A DNA stretch of 64,000 nucleotides from Propionispira arboris (GCF_900109225.1 NZ_FNZK01000001.1:62001-126000), one strand, 5' to 3'; counted from the stretch's first letter, positions 1 to 10,769 are shown. Numbers and translations are program-made. Notes: generated from the letters alone by a model not told the origin.

Positions 1-28
1 AAAACGATCTTTGAAGGAGAAATGAACC

Positions 29-436
29 ATGAGTTTATATAAAATCACTAAAGGAACGGCTCTGGAAAAACAAGTAGATTCTTACATGAAAGCGGAAGCA
101 CATGGCGTGATGCTCTATTATGCACTCAGTCGTTTAGCTAAAGAACAAGGCCTCAACGATCTAGCCGAAACGCTTATAACGATTGCCAACGATGAAGCCC
201 GTCATGCTGGTTTATATGCAGTATTAAATGGAGAAGTTCCACAGGATATTTTTGCTATGCTGGCGCAGGTTCAAAAAGCCGAAGAAGCTGGCGCTGTCCA
301 AATTGCCAAAATTGCTGCAACAGCGCGTACACTTGGCTTAGATACAGCCGCTGCTGAAATTGATGCCGGCGCAAAAGATGAAGAACGTCATGGGGTGATT
401 TTAGCGAAAATCCTTAAAGACTATGCTAAAGCTTAA
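29..436 (+). CDS. Rubrerythrin-type ferritin-like diiron protein
   Basis: A 135-residue ferritin-like four-helix protein. Seen: repeated Glu/His motifs typical of a diiron centre (EAHG near residue 23, DEARH near 55, DEERH near 118) on predicted helices. There is no CxxC rubredoxin module at either end, so it is the rubrerythrin domain alone. Known for the family: peroxide or oxygen detoxification in anaerobes, taking electrons from rubredoxin or similar. The start is supported by a GAAGGAGA ribosome site 8 bases upstream. It is a single gene closed by a strong terminator. The exact electron donor and substrate cannot be read from sequence. It could also be a ferritin-like protein of other function. 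Confidence 0.85.
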   Translation: MSLYKITKGTALEKQVDSYMKAEAHGVMLYYALSRLAKEQGLNDLAETLITIANDEARHAGLYAVLNGEVPQDIFAMLAQVQKAEEAGAVQIAKIAATARTLGLDTAAAEIDAGAKDEERHGVILAKILKDYAKA

Positions 437-450
437 AAAATGATCATGAC

Positions 451-500
451 AAAAAAGCCTTATAGAAATTGCAATAACTCAATTTCTATAAGGCTTTTTT
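451..500 (+). terminator. Rho-independent terminator after the rubrerythrin-like gene
   Basis: A perfect 21-bp stem with an 8-base loop. The 5' arm starts with six A and the 3' arm ends in six T, so it could work in both directions, which would also end transcription of the minus-strand glycosidase gene on its right. Confidence 0.93.
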
Positions 501-585
501 GCGTTTTGCAGGTGAATTACGACTTTTCTTTAATAATCCTAAAAGTATTGTTATGGCTGTTAGGATTTATTAATATGGGTCAGCT

Positions 586-1751
586 TTACTTGAAGTATCC
601 TCCGACCGCATCATCAACTCGGTCTCGGCTTAACCGATCGTCACGCAGTGCTTGCAGCATGCCATTATAAGCAGCGATTTCATGATCGTATTCATGGCAG
701 ACCAGCACGATATCCGCTCCGGCATGGCTGCCCGCACACCAAGTTCATCAAAAGAATAAAGTTTTGCTACAGCGCCCATTTCCATATCATCCGTGATAAT
801 CAAACCATTGAAACGCAGCTGTTGACGCAAAATATCCTGCATAATAGCATGCGAGAGACTCGTTGGATTTTCGGCATCGAGAGCCGGATATTTTAAATGT
901 GAAACCATGATAAAAAAATCACTATTATCTATAGAATTGATAATGAACCTAAATGGTGTGATATCTTCTTTTTCCAACTTATCACGTGTCACCATAATCT
1001 CTGAAGACATCAAATGCGAATCCACTTTCGATTTGCCGATACCCGGAAAATGTTTCAGACTAAACAACAGCTGATCGGCCTGATAAGCTCCAGCCGCCGC
1101 GACAAATTTTGCAGCCTGCTGCGGATCTTTACTGTACGAACGGCCATGTGACAATCCTAGATCGGCATCCGGTGCAAAATTCACATTGATACCTAATGCC
1201 TTGATTTCAGCTGCTGTCTTGTGAGCATAATCAGCCACGGCTTGTTCATCTCCAGATTGTCCCAACTTTTCAGCTTCCGGTGCCACGGTCAAATACTGTA
1301 ACATACGGACAACCTGACCGCCTTCTTCGTCAACAGCAATAAAAAGCGGCAAATCTTCCGCCTGTTTGGCTTCTTTCTGCAAATCAGCAGTAAGTTTCTG
1401 CACTTGCTGGGGTGTGTCCATGTTCCAATCGAATAAAATGATACCACCTATATTGTACTTATTCAAACTATAGCGTAAATTATCATCGACATTCTGTCCC
1501 TGTATGCCAATCATAAGCATCTGCCCAATTTTCTGACCGTCTGACATTTTACTGAGAACGCCTTCGACCTGCTCATCAATCGTCAGCTGTTTAACCGCCT
1601 TCACCGTGGCTGGCTTAGCAGTCTCTTCTACAATTCCAAACTGAACCGCTAAATTATGCCCCTGACTGCTATTCGCCGCAAAATGGCCAAAAACGATCGC
1701 TAAAATGAGCATTCCCAGACCACCAATAACAATGATTTTTTTCTTATTCAT
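586..1751 (-). pseudogene. NagZ-like beta-N-acetylhexosaminidase (GH3), frameshifted near its C terminus
   Basis: A family 3 glycoside hydrolase of the NagZ type, which cleaves N-acetylglucosamine from muropeptides or beta-GlcNAc glycans. Seen: an N-terminal membrane anchor or signal (residues 5-25), the conserved KHFPG segment followed by DSH (catalytic His dyad region) and ITDDMEMGAV with the nucleophile Asp. Read without correction the frame ends at 630 with an unrelated tail. Shifting one base near 725-735 restores a normal tail containing AGADIVLVCHEYDH and ending at a stop at 586-588. The data fit loss of one base, perhaps in a C run. Both catalytic motifs lie before the shift, so an active truncated protein is possible. 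A sequencing error is the main alternative. Confidence 0.75.
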
Positions 1752-1827
1752 AATAGTATTGCCCTTGCCTTATCCGATACCATCAGTATCACTACGTCTA
1801 TAAAAACATTTCGTCAGAAAAAGCATA

Positions 1828-1973
1828 TATATAGAACGCATTAAAGAAATTCCATCAAGTCTATCAGTCTGCCAGGAATGGGGTATAGGGCATCGTTTGC
1901 TTCCTATGTAACGCCACTCAGCCCTATGCCCCATTTTGACGATTGCCATAAAATGTTTAATGCGTTCTATATA
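1828..1973. repeat. 146-bp inverted-repeat (MITE-like) element, copy A
   Basis: Bounded by perfect 18-bp terminal inverted repeats (TATATAGAACGCATTAAA, 1828-1845 and its complement at 1956-1973). The reverse complement matches the element at 45119-45266 over its whole length with about ten substitutions and two single-base indels. The interior holds a second inverted repeat around GGGGTATAGGGC, so the whole unit could fold into a long hairpin. It carries no credible gene and lies between the NagZ-like gene and the IS4 relic. Confidence 0.85.
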
Positions 1974-2117
1974 GTATCCCTGACGAAATTGCAAGATCAG
2001 ATAATTTATGACTAAAAAAAGGGTGTAGCTATATGTCAATACAGCGATGTTTGCACCGGATATTGCTTATTGACATATTACTAATGAATTTAAACTTCGC
2101 ACATGAAAAATATACTG

Positions 2118-3616
2118 TGAGCCTTGAAAAATCAATATAAATCGGCCAGTAGATTCCAATATCATGAAGATTTTGGCAGACTTTCAGCCCATAAGGATGG
2201 TAGTTCCTGTAGAAATGAATCCAGCATCAGTTGGACGGCTTGCTCACTTAGCAAGCAATTTTTCTGAATCAATTCGGCAAATTGTAGTAGTACAAGATGG
2301 AGTGCCTCCAGAAACTGTAAATCTGGTAATTCATCAATAGTCAGATAGAAGAGTTCGCCAATACTGCGCAAATCTTGGTTCTCCCGCTGTTCTACAGCCA
2401 GCAACATATATCGGGTAAACACCACAGCTACATGTGCGGTCATGGCGTCGTAGAAAATCGAACGGCAGTCCTTACTGAGATGCAGATAAGATTTGCAGAT
2501 CTTGAAGAAAACCTCAATGCCCCAGCGTCGCCCATATAGGCTGATGACTTCTTCTTCGCCAAGGGACATGTCGGTCGTAACCAGTACCAGATAGTCTTTA
2601 CGCCGATTGCGGTTATGCACATAGACGAAGCGGACAGGAATGCCTTGCCGTCCTTAACGGCTCCCGCTTCTACGGAAAGCAGATATTTAGCACGGCCGCG
2701 GCGTTTCGTATTTTGCTGGTAAATTGCTTTAACATCCTGCATCTTGCTGGTTTTCTTTGCCATAGCGATGACGTCAAAACCAATATCCTTTATGGCTGTT
2801 AATGAAGCTGGAGCGCAGAAACATTTGTCAAATAAGACATGCTGCGCAGAAATGCCAGCAGCCTTTGTTTCTTTGAGCAGCTTTAGGACAACATCCGTTG
2901 CTTTCAGCTGTGCCAGCTTGCGTTGCCTACCTCCGTTGGTACGTGGATCCACTTTAGTCGAAGCTTCATTGATCCGATTTTTCTGATTCGCCGTAGACAA
3001 AAGGCAATGGCTGACCGGCAGGAAGGTATTGCCATCTGACCATCCGAGAGTGAGCATACGGAAGCCGAAGGTGTAAAGACCATGTGCATGGTCGAATACC
3101 TTCGCCAACAGCTCGACCTTTTTCGAACGAGACCGGCTAAAAATAGAGTCATCGATGATAAGTACATTGCGTCTCTTCTCGTCAGTCAATGGCTCAATAG
3201 AGTGTCGGATGATACTGGAATTCAGCAGTGTAGTGAACTTGCGCATTCGTATGGCAGGAATTCATGAAACGGTAGAACGTATCCTTGCCGAATGGCAGCG
3301 TGTCCGGATAGAGATTCATCTGCATATAGAGAGACTTGTGCTGGAATACGATGCTGACGGCCAGCAGGAAAATCTGCATAGCTGGAATTCCCATGATTTT
3401 GTTGGCATTGGCGGTGTGCAAGATTTTGGCAATACGATACTGCTGAAAAAATCGCATTGATTTTGCCGAAAGGCATTTCGTCTGATGGTTGTCTTGTGTT
3501 ATACTTTTCATAGCATGAGCCTCCATTTGTATGGTTTTATTTCGCAATTTTATTATACAAAATGGTTGTGGTTCATGCTATTTTTATTGTCATAAATATT
3601 GAATTTTCAAGGCTCA
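2118..3616 (-). mobile_element. Degenerate IS4-type insertion sequence
   Basis: A roughly 1.5-kb element with terminal inverted repeats of 21 bp, one mismatch apart (TGAGCCTTGAAAA at 2118 and its complement ending at 3616). It contains one broken transposase on the minus strand. No flanking target duplication is visible, so the boundaries or flanks have probably decayed. The right end abuts another transposase scrap, making this a site of repeated insertion. Confidence 0.85.
2162..3511 (-). pseudogene. IS4-family transposase with two frameshifts
   Basis: Three consecutive reading-frame pieces together give a full DDE transposase. The N-terminal part starts at 3511 behind a GGAGG site and runs to about 3240. 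The middle part carries IDDSIFSRSRSKK (first Asp) and LFDKCFCAP (second Asp). The C-terminal part starts near 2640 with the YGRRWGIEVFFK signature of IS4 elements, which holds the catalytic Glu. The first frame change is near 3235-3250 (between CHTN and RKFTTLL), the second near 2635-2645 (between DGKA and IPVRFVYVHNR). With two shifts it is not expected to be active. Programmed frameshifting at both sites is unlikely. Confidence 0.88.
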
Positions 3617-3627
3617 TAGGCGATTAT

Positions 3628-3823
3628 TTATCTGCGAAGTTTGAGTAATAAAGGAAGATGTTTTATTTTTTGAAGGCGATAATCATTGACTGTTTGCGTC
3701 TGCTGCCCGCAGGACGGGCATATGTGGAGTTTATGAGACGACCGTCAGTGAATTTTGCGTAACATTTATAATAGAAAGTTCTTCTAAGTCTAAGAAAAGT
3801 GTAGTCAACTTAGTATCGAGCAT
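3628..3823 (-). pseudogene. Scrap of an ISL3-family transposase N terminus
   Basis: On the minus strand an ATG at 3823, behind an AAAGGGG site, opens a peptide beginning MLDTKLTTLFLDLEEL. It hits a stop near 3735. A neighbouring frame then gives LHICPSCGQQTQTVNDYR and QKIKHLP, which resembles the zinc-finger start of ISL3 transposases (CPxCG, then HDYR and QKIKDLP). It stops again at 3628. This is a frameshifted remnant of about 65 codons truncated near the IS4 right end. The family call rests on remembered motif similarity only. Confidence 0.55.
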
Positions 3824-3901
3824 AAATGATAACCCCTTTCGGTTAGTGTTGTGATAATTTTAATTGTAAATGAGTTATTCACTTTATGTTCTCTTTTTAT
3901 G

Positions 3902-3950
3902 CAAAAAAATATGTTGGAATAAGCAATTTGTTTTTTGCTTACCCCAACAT
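3902..3950 (-). terminator. Terminator for the minus-strand EIIA/isomerase operon
   Basis: Read on the minus strand, ATGTTGGGGTAAGCAA pairs with TTGCTTATTCCAACAT across a short A-rich loop and is followed by a run of seven T. It lies about 70 bases beyond the stop of the EIIA gene at 4022. The preceding 3617-3901 holds only the ISL3 scrap. Confidence 0.8.
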
Positions 3951-4021
3951 TTATTATAGAACCTCAAATATGCGAGGCTATTAGTTATGTCTAAATTATA
4001 TCTGGTGTATTTTTGTTTTTA

Positions 4022-4342
4022 TTATTTTGCTCTGATTTGTGTATAGAGGTTAATGATTTCAGATGTCATTTCTTTCATAACCATGCCAGTCATCACATAA
4101 TCCTGGGCATGCGCGATTAAAACATTGAAAGGGTCTTTTAATGTGCCATCGGCTTCTTTTTTTAGAAGTTCTTCGGTTTGAAGGCGATGTGCCTTCATAA
4201 GATGTTCATCGGCTTCTTTAACCACTTCTTCTGCTTCACCAAAGTCTCCTTTTCGAGCGAGTTTTAAAGCTTTTGTCAGCGCGGCTCTGCCATCACCGGC
4301 AAGTGATATAATAGAAAAAGCTGTTTCTTCTGTAGTAGACAT
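4022..4342 (-). CDS. PTS lactose/cellobiose-family EIIA component
   Basis: A 106-residue EIIA of the lactose/N,N'-diacetylchitobiose/beta-glucoside class, a cytosolic trimer that passes phosphate from HPr to EIIB. Seen: AHRLQTEELL at 51-60 and the phosphorylated histidine in IAHAQDYVM at position 78, the same position as in LacF. The start at 4342 is chosen over a longer reading because of the AAAGGAGA site 8 bases upstream and the normal family length. It lies 88 bases downstream of the isomerase-like gene and shares its transcript. It duplicates the function of the EIIA at 8817 but is divergent in sequence. No EIIC or EIIB accompanies it here. Confidence 0.92.
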   Translation of the reverse strand: MSTTEETAFSIISLAGDGRAALTKALKLARKGDFGEAEEVVKEADEHLMKAHRLQTEELLKKEADGTLKDPFNVLIAHAQDYVMTGMVMKEMTSEIINLYTQIRAK

Positions 4343-4430
4343 AATGATTTCTCCTTTATTTCTTTTATTTATGAAAAAGCAGTGCTGTACTGAATAAAAG
4401 CTAGCAATGCTTTTTTCAATAGACAGTAAG

Positions 4431-5318
4431 TTAGTTACTGAGAAGTTCCTGTTCGATTCTTTCACGTGTGTCAATGGCTTGTCTGGCTATTTTTTCAGGA
4501 TAACCAAATAATGAAACACAGGCAATTGATTCTCCCCCAACTTTGAATTTTCGTTGGGAAAATTTCATTTCACGTAACTTTTCAAACAGGCAATTGAAGT
4601 CCACTTCTCCTTCACCAAGACCTAAATGTTGATGGATGGTTGCATCGACTCCAGGTGGATTAAGAATATAACGGCAATCCAGTGTGTGATTCATGGTATC
4701 GGCAAAGAGTACATGTGACAGATCGTTGCCGGCATAATCAAGCATTCCATTTATATTACCTTTTCCCTGATCGTAGAAAAACGTATGAGCTGCACAGTAT
4801 AAATACTTTAAATTTTCACTGCGAAATGATTTTACTAAATCAGCAGTTTCATTATTGTTTTCACAAAAATCATAAGGATGTGACTGGATTTCGATGCGAA
4901 TGCCTTCACGTTCAATAATAGGAAGTAGTTCTTCCATGGAACGATACCACATGCCTTCACAAATCTCTGGCTGGTGAGGGTCCCCAGAAAGTTCAGTGTT
5001 GATTACGGGTACATTCATATCGACGGCAATTTCAATCATACGCTTCCAATTTTTAACAGCAAACTGTCTTTGTTCTTCAGTAGGCCCAGACCATCGATAT
5101 ACAACAATAAATGAAGAGATTTCCACTCCAGTTTCCTTTAAAGCTTTTTGATATTCGCTTTGGCATTCGCGACTAAATTTAGGATGCTTGTAAAAAGGAT
5201 TAATACGCGGATGGGGCGATTGCTCAATGAATTTATATCCCCATTCAGAGACTTTATGTACCATATCGGTTATGCTCATTTGTTTTGATAAAACATCGAC
5301 ATCAAATGCGATTTTCAT
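4431..5318 (-). CDS. Sugar phosphate isomerase/epimerase-like TIM-barrel protein
   Basis: A 295-residue protein of the xylose-isomerase-like TIM-barrel superfamily (AP endonuclease family 2 fold), which includes hexulose-phosphate and inosose isomerases. Seen: a conserved N terminus MKIAFDVDVLS, internal acidic and histidine residues suited to metal binding (NTELSG near 112-117, EIQSHPYD near 143-150, HVLFAD near 202-207 and the HLGLGEGEVD turn near 231-240). It is co-transcribed with a PTS EIIA, so it may convert an unusual phosphorylated disaccharide or sugar, but the substrate is unknown. RBS AGGAGGAATTT precedes the ATG. A sigma-A type promoter is visible upstream. Confidence 0.8.
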   Translation of the reverse strand: MKIAFDVDVLSKQMSITDMVHKVSEWGYKFIEQSPHPRINPFYKHPKFSRECQSEYQKALKETGVEISSFIVVYRWSGPTEEQRQFAVKNWKRMIEIAVDMNVPVINTELSGDPHQPEICEGMWYRSMEELLPIIEREGIRIEIQSHPYDFCENNNETADLVKSFRSENLKYLYCAAHTFFYDQGKGNINGMLDYAGNDLSHVLFADTMNHTLDCRYILNPPGVDATIHQHLGLGEGEVDFNCLFEKLREMKFSQRKFKVGGESIACVSLFGYPEKIARQAIDTRERIEQELLSN

Positions 5319-5398
5319 AAAAATTCCTCCTTATTAAACTTTTTGAATGATTATATTATGGTTACATTATGATCTATTTTTGATTACTTATTGATATT

Positions 5399-5427
5399 AA
5401 AATACCATTTAACAAAGCTTTTGTCAA
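5399..5427 (-). promoter_or_regulatory. Promoter of the isomerase/EIIA operon
   Basis: On the minus strand TTGACA (5427-5422), a 17-base spacer, then TATTTT (5404-5399). This predicts an mRNA start about 70 bases before the ATG at 5318. No obvious cre site or RAT antiterminator was recognised in the leader. Confidence 0.6.
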
Positions 5428-5552
5428 TATATTTTTCTCTATTATGCATAATTTTTAGAATAAACTGAATTGTGAATAATGTACTACGTTATAAACTGGT
5501 TGAATGAGGTTAAATAATTTTTAAGAAGCATAACTTTTCTTTATTAAAAAGG

Positions 5553-5582
5553 TTGATTTATTCAAGGTGAATCTTTTACAAT
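5553..5582 (+). promoter_or_regulatory. Probable promoter of the small membrane protein/thpR pair
   Basis: TTGATT (5553-5558), 18 bases, TACAAT (5577-5582), with the predicted start about 30 bases before the ATG at 5619. The rest of the 300-base divergent intergenic region is AT-rich with no other recognisable signal. Confidence 0.45.
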
Positions 5583-5618
5583 AAGATATGGGCACTGGAT
5601 TGAAAAAGGAGGCGCAAC

Positions 5619-5912
5619 ATGCGAAAAAAAGAGTGGGATGATGATTTTGTTAAAACAGATACATCAATGGCGGATCGGCAATCAATACGCATGCGGCGAA
5701 CTTGTTATATTATTGCGATAGGATCTTTATTTTATGCACTGTGGAAGAACGATATACCAGTTGTTTTTTTGTCTGTTTCTTTTTTGCTAATCGAGGCAGC
5801 AGCGATGCTCGCTGAACTGCAAAATAAAAGAGTAGCCGCTTTGAGCAAATTTTTGCGTGCTTTTGGGCTTACTTTATTTGTTGGTTCTGTTTTGCTTTTA
5901 ATTTTTAGGTGA
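5619..5912 (+). CDS. Small membrane protein of unknown function
   Basis: A 97-residue protein, not recognised as a named family. Seen: a charged N terminus (residues 1-27, rich in Lys, Asp and Arg), then three predicted hydrophobic segments at about 28-43, 47-65 and 78-95 separated by a short basic stretch (NKRVAAL). The AAAAAGGAGG site just upstream supports translation. It sits 40 bases before thpR and probably shares its transcript; that pairing does not define a role. A location in the cytoplasmic membrane is inferred from hydrophobicity. Confidence 0.7.
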   Translation: MRKKEWDDDFVKTDTSMADRQSIRMRRTCYIIAIGSLFYALWKNDIPVVFLSVSFLLIEAAAMLAELQNKRVAALSKFLRAFGLTLFVGSVLLLIFR

Positions 5913-5952
5913 AATTATTTTTAATGAAAGAAATATAAAGGTAAGGTGTGGC

Positions 5953-6519
5953 ATGAGATTATTTATTGCAATTGATTTTCCTGAAGATTTGAAAAAAAAA
6001 TTATATACAACGGCGAAAAAACTTAAAGTGAAGGCGAGACAGGGAAATTTTACGTATTTTGATAATTTACATTTTACGTTAGTTTTTATTGGGGAGGTTA
6101 ATCCAGGGAAAATAGTTAGAATTAAAAAAGCCATGGATCAAGTTTCGGTAAATCCCTTTACTATTTCTTTTCAGCGATTAGATCATTTGAAAAAACATGG
6201 AGGTGATATTTATTGGATTGGTATGCGTGAACTACAGGACGTGCGGGTTTTACCAGAATTGTATAACCAGCTTTGTGAATTTTTGGATGAAGCTGGATGC
6301 AGCATTGAAAAACGTAAATTGAAACCACACTTAACCTTGGGACGTAATGTGACGATGCTCGATAGTTTTGACATTGCAAAGTTTGCTACTCATATTCCAA
6401 AAATGCAAATGATGGTTGATCAAGTCAGTCTAATAAAGTCAGAACAAATTGCGGGAAAATTAGTCTATACCAAACTTTATTCTTCTGTTTTACCAAAACA
6501 TAAGTTAGTGGAAAGCTGA
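5953..6519 (+). CDS. thpR: RNA 2',3'-cyclic phosphodiesterase (LigT/ThpR family)
   Basis: A 188-residue two-histidine (2H) phosphodiesterase. Seen: the two HxTx motifs, HFTLVF near residue 40 and HLTLGR near residue 126, and the N-terminal MRLFIAIDFP typical of ThpR. Known: the family opens 2',3'-cyclic phosphate at RNA ends to a 2'-phosphate and can ligate tRNA halves in vitro; the cellular role is unclear. The length matches bacterial ThpR. It follows the small membrane protein gene with a 40-base gap. A terminator hairpin follows at 6675, which could end this transcript. Confidence 0.93.
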   Translation: MRLFIAIDFPEDLKKKLYTTAKKLKVKARQGNFTYFDNLHFTLVFIGEVNPGKIVRIKKAMDQVSVNPFTISFQRLDHLKKHGGDIYWIGMRELQDVRVLPELYNQLCEFLDEAGCSIEKRKLKPHLTLGRNVTMLDSFDIAKFATHIPKMQMMVDQVSLIKSEQIAGKLVYTKLYSSVLPKHKLVES

Positions 6520-6674
6520 TTTTTGAATGTTGAGGAAATTTAAAATATGGTTGGTTGAGTTGGATATAATTGACGATTATGGTAAAAGTGGTTTTTTCCA
6601 TAAAAACACAGTGGTGTGTAATATTGTTTCAGGCTACCTGCTCTTTTTTGCTAAATCATGAAACGGTATTCCAA

Positions 6675-6706
6675 AAGGTGTTCAATCTATTGAACGCCTT
6701 TTTTTG
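6675..6706 (+). terminator. Terminator (or attenuator) between thpR and the GH1 gene
   Basis: AAGGTGTTCAAT pairs with ATTGAACGCCTT across a 2-base loop and is followed by seven T. It lies about 155 bases after thpR and 60 before the glucosidase start, so it may end the thpR mRNA. Alternatively it may be a controlled attenuator for the PTS genes. No RAT sequence overlapping the stem was recognised. Confidence 0.75.
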
Positions 6707-6765
6707 TTATGTTATAGTTTAAATATCTTAAGAAATAAATTAATGCGCGCTGAAGTGATATGATT

Positions 6766-8205
6766 ATGGAAATGATAGAGATGCCAAAAAACTTTCTTTG
6801 GGGTTGTGCTTCGGCAGCTTATCAGGTTGAAGGAGCTTACCAGGAAGATGGTAAAGGATTAACAAATTGGGATCAATTTGTTCGTATTAAAGATAAGACT
6901 TTTAAAGATACAACGGGAGATGTAGCAGTAGATCATTATCACCGTTACAAAGAAGATATTGCTTTAATGGCAGAGTTAGGTCTGAAAACATATCGTTTTT
7001 CCGTATCTTGGGCACGAATTTTCCCGGAAGGAAGGGGAGCTGTCAATGAAAAGGGTTTGCAATTTTATGAAAATTTAGTTGACGAATGTTTAAAATATGG
7101 TATTGAACCAATGGTAACCTTATACCATTGGGATATTCCGGCAGCGCTTGACACAGCCTATGGTGGTTGGGAAGATCGCCAGATTGTTGATGATTATGCA
7201 GCCTATGCAAAATGTTTGTTTAAGCGTCTTGGCCGAAAGGTTAAATATTGGATTACATTTAATGAACAAAATATTTTTACAACTTTTGGCTGGTTGTTAG
7301 CCGCACATCCGCCAGGTAAATTCGATGCACAAAAAATGTTTTATCAAGTGAATCATCATGTTAATATGGCCCATGCGAAAGCAGTCTTAGCCTTTAAACA
7401 AATTGTGCCCGATGGTAAGATCGGTGCTAGTTTTGCTTTTTCGCCGAGTTATGCTTTTGACTGCGATCCGAAAAATGTAATAGCTAAGATTAATTTTGAT
7501 GAAATGAATAGTTTTTGGTGGATGGATATTTATGCTTATGGCCGTTATCCAGCATTTACTTGGAATTATTTAGATAAAAAAGGGCTGGTTCCAGAAATGG
7601 AAGCGGATGATAAAACTATACTTTTGGCAGCAGCGGCAAAACTTGATTTTATGGGAATCAATTATTATCAATCTATTGTTTGTGAATATAATCCGCTGCA
7701 CGGGGGTGTTGATCCCTATGGGACGATGAATACGGCCGGTAAAAAGGGGACAACGGAAATTAAAGGGGTACCAGGGTTATATAAAAATCCACCGAATCCG
7801 TATCTTATGACAACGGATTGGGACTGGACGATTGATGCTAGTGGTTTGCGATATGCCTGCCGTGAAGTCACCAGCCGTTATCATTTGCCAATTGTTATTT
7901 CGGAAAATGGCTTAGGGGCATTTGATATACTGGAAGATGGTAAAATTCATGATGGCTATCGAATCGATTATTTGCGCGAACATGTTTTGGCGTTGGAGGA
8001 AGCAGTGCAGGATGGTTGTGATATTATTTCTTATTGTGTCTGGTCTTTTACCGATTTGCTCAGCTGGTTAAATGGGTATCAAAAACGGTATGGTCTTGTG
8101 TACGTCGATCGAGAAGAACCAGAAGGTTCAAGTATGAATCGTTATAAAAAAGATAGCTTTTACTGGTATAAAAAGGTGATTTCTTCGAATGGAAAACATT
8201 TATGA
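6766..8205 (+). CDS. 6-phospho-beta-glucosidase, glycoside hydrolase family 1
   Basis: A 479-residue GH1 enzyme expected to cleave phosphorylated beta-glucosides (cellobiose-6-P, salicin-6-P) after PTS uptake in the cytosol. Seen: N-terminal FLWGCASAAYQVEGA, acid/base Glu in ITFNEQN (about 167), nucleophile Glu in ISENGLG (about 380) and the C-terminal GYQKRYGLVYVD with the Lys/Tyr pair associated with 6-phosphate binding. The start at 6766 is preferred because AAGTGA lies 7 bases upstream; 6760 and 6781 are alternatives. It opens a cluster with EIIB, EIIA and a second GH1 gene. Both GH1 proteins share the tail FYWYKKVISSNG or a close variant, so one may be an old duplicate of the other. Confidence 0.93.
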   Translation: MEMIEMPKNFLWGCASAAYQVEGAYQEDGKGLTNWDQFVRIKDKTFKDTTGDVAVDHYHRYKEDIALMAELGLKTYRFSVSWARIFPEGRGAVNEKGLQFYENLVDECLKYGIEPMVTLYHWDIPAALDTAYGGWEDRQIVDDYAAYAKCLFKRLGRKVKYWITFNEQNIFTTFGWLLAAHPPGKFDAQKMFYQVNHHVNMAHAKAVLAFKQIVPDGKIGASFAFSPSYAFDCDPKNVIAKINFDEMNSFWWMDIYAYGRYPAFTWNYLDKKGLVPEMEADDKTILLAAAAKLDFMGINYYQSIVCEYNPLHGGVDPYGTMNTAGKKGTTEIKGVPGLYKNPPNPYLMTTDWDWTIDASGLRYACREVTSRYHLPIVISENGLGAFDILEDGKIHDGYRIDYLREHVLALEEAVQDGCDIISYCVWSFTDLLSWLNGYQKRYGLVYVDREEPEGSSMNRYKKDSFYWYKKVISSNGKHL

Positions 8206-8343
8206 TGAGCGGTAGCATTGAATCAAGTAGCGGGTTCTACATTTGGAATTTTAGCAATTTTATGTGTACTAGGAATTTGCTATAAATACTGTCAGGCAGA
8301 AGGCTGTGATGCGCGAACGGTGTATCACCGCTATTTATTGTAA

Positions 8344-8439
8344 GTTTATATAAAAATACAAGATAATATTTATTTTAAAGAAGAATTGGACGCAGTAGAA
8401 GAAAAAGGAATTGAGACAACAAATACAGAACATTCTTAA
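8344..8439 (+). pseudogene. Possible C-terminal remnant of a PTS EIIC gene
   Basis: The 270 bases between the GH1 gene and EIIB contain no complete gene. One frame encodes a hydrophobic stretch (8218-8340, including GSTFGILAILCVLGICY), a TAA, and then VYIKIQDNIYFKEELDAVEE ending at 8439. The last part resembles the cytosolic tail of lactose/cellobiose EIIC proteins (FFK.YDKQ..KEE). In this position an EIIC gene would be expected, so this may be what is left after a deletion. The hydrophobic part before the stop does not clearly match EIIC, so the call is tentative. Confidence 0.35.
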
Positions 8440-8475
8440 TCAATAGATAAATACATTATGCGAGGAGAATTTATT

Positions 8476-8775
8476 ATGAAGAAAATTGTCTTATTATGTG
8501 CATCGGGCATGTCCACTAGTATGCTGGTTAAAACGATGGAAGAAGCAGCAGCGCAGATGCAGTATGAATGTCAGATTTCAGCATACCCAACCTCAGAAGC
8601 TATCAAACAGGCGAGCGATGCGGATCTTATTTTACTTGGACCACAAGTCCGTTTTGCTTTAAATAAAATCAAGGCACAATGTCCAGGTGTTCTGGTTGAG
8701 GCAATTGATATGCGTATGTATGGACGGATGGATGGCAAGGGTGTTGTTGAATTTGCCAAGAGCAAAATCGGTTAA
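8476..8775 (+). CDS. PTS lactose/cellobiose-family EIIB component
   Basis: A 99-residue EIIB that receives phosphate from EIIA and passes it to the sugar bound by EIIC. Seen: KKIVLLCASGMSTSMLV with the phosphorylated cysteine at position 8 and a Rossmann-like alternation ending DMRMYGRMDG. The ATG at 8476 is chosen because GAGGAG precedes it at normal spacing and the family begins exactly with MKKI. It lies 41 bases upstream of EIIA within the GH1/PTS cluster. The membrane EIIC partner is not encoded in the window. Confidence 0.94.
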   Translation: MKKIVLLCASGMSTSMLVKTMEEAAAQMQYECQISAYPTSEAIKQASDADLILLGPQVRFALNKIKAQCPGVLVEAIDMRMYGRMDGKGVVEFAKSKIG

Positions 8776-8816
8776 TTAGTTTAGTAGATCAAGGAAAATG
8801 TAGGGGGAAATACAGG

Positions 8817-10606
<1,790 letters not shown>

Positions 10607-10617
10607 GATTAGAGTTT

Positions 10618-10657
10618 AAATGTCTTTGGATTTTATGAGTCCAAAGACATTTTTTTA
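10618..10657 (+). terminator. Terminator of the GH1/PTS operon
   Basis: AAATGTCTTTGGA pairs perfectly with TCCAAAGACATTT across a 9-base loop and is followed by a T run. Confidence 0.93.
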
Positions 10658-10769
10658 TAGGATAATTTTCTTATTTTTCAGTAAATGCGCACTATAGGAC
10701 GGGTGGAAATGTTATAATAAATATAGTTTTATGGATTGATGATAAAAACAAAGGAGTGTATTTCAATAA

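Noticed and set aside
440-670. Open frame of 76 codons after the rubrerythrin gene
   Set aside because: It runs through the terminator at 451-500 and the antisense end of the NagZ-like gene.
1770-2039. Open frame of 89 codons on the minus strand
   Set aside because: It spans the inverted-repeat element copy A, so it is a chance frame across a repeat.
2162-3511. Programmed frameshifting in the IS4-type transposase
   Set aside because: Two shifts, neither with an obvious slippery heptamer, in a family that usually has one frame; decay is simpler.
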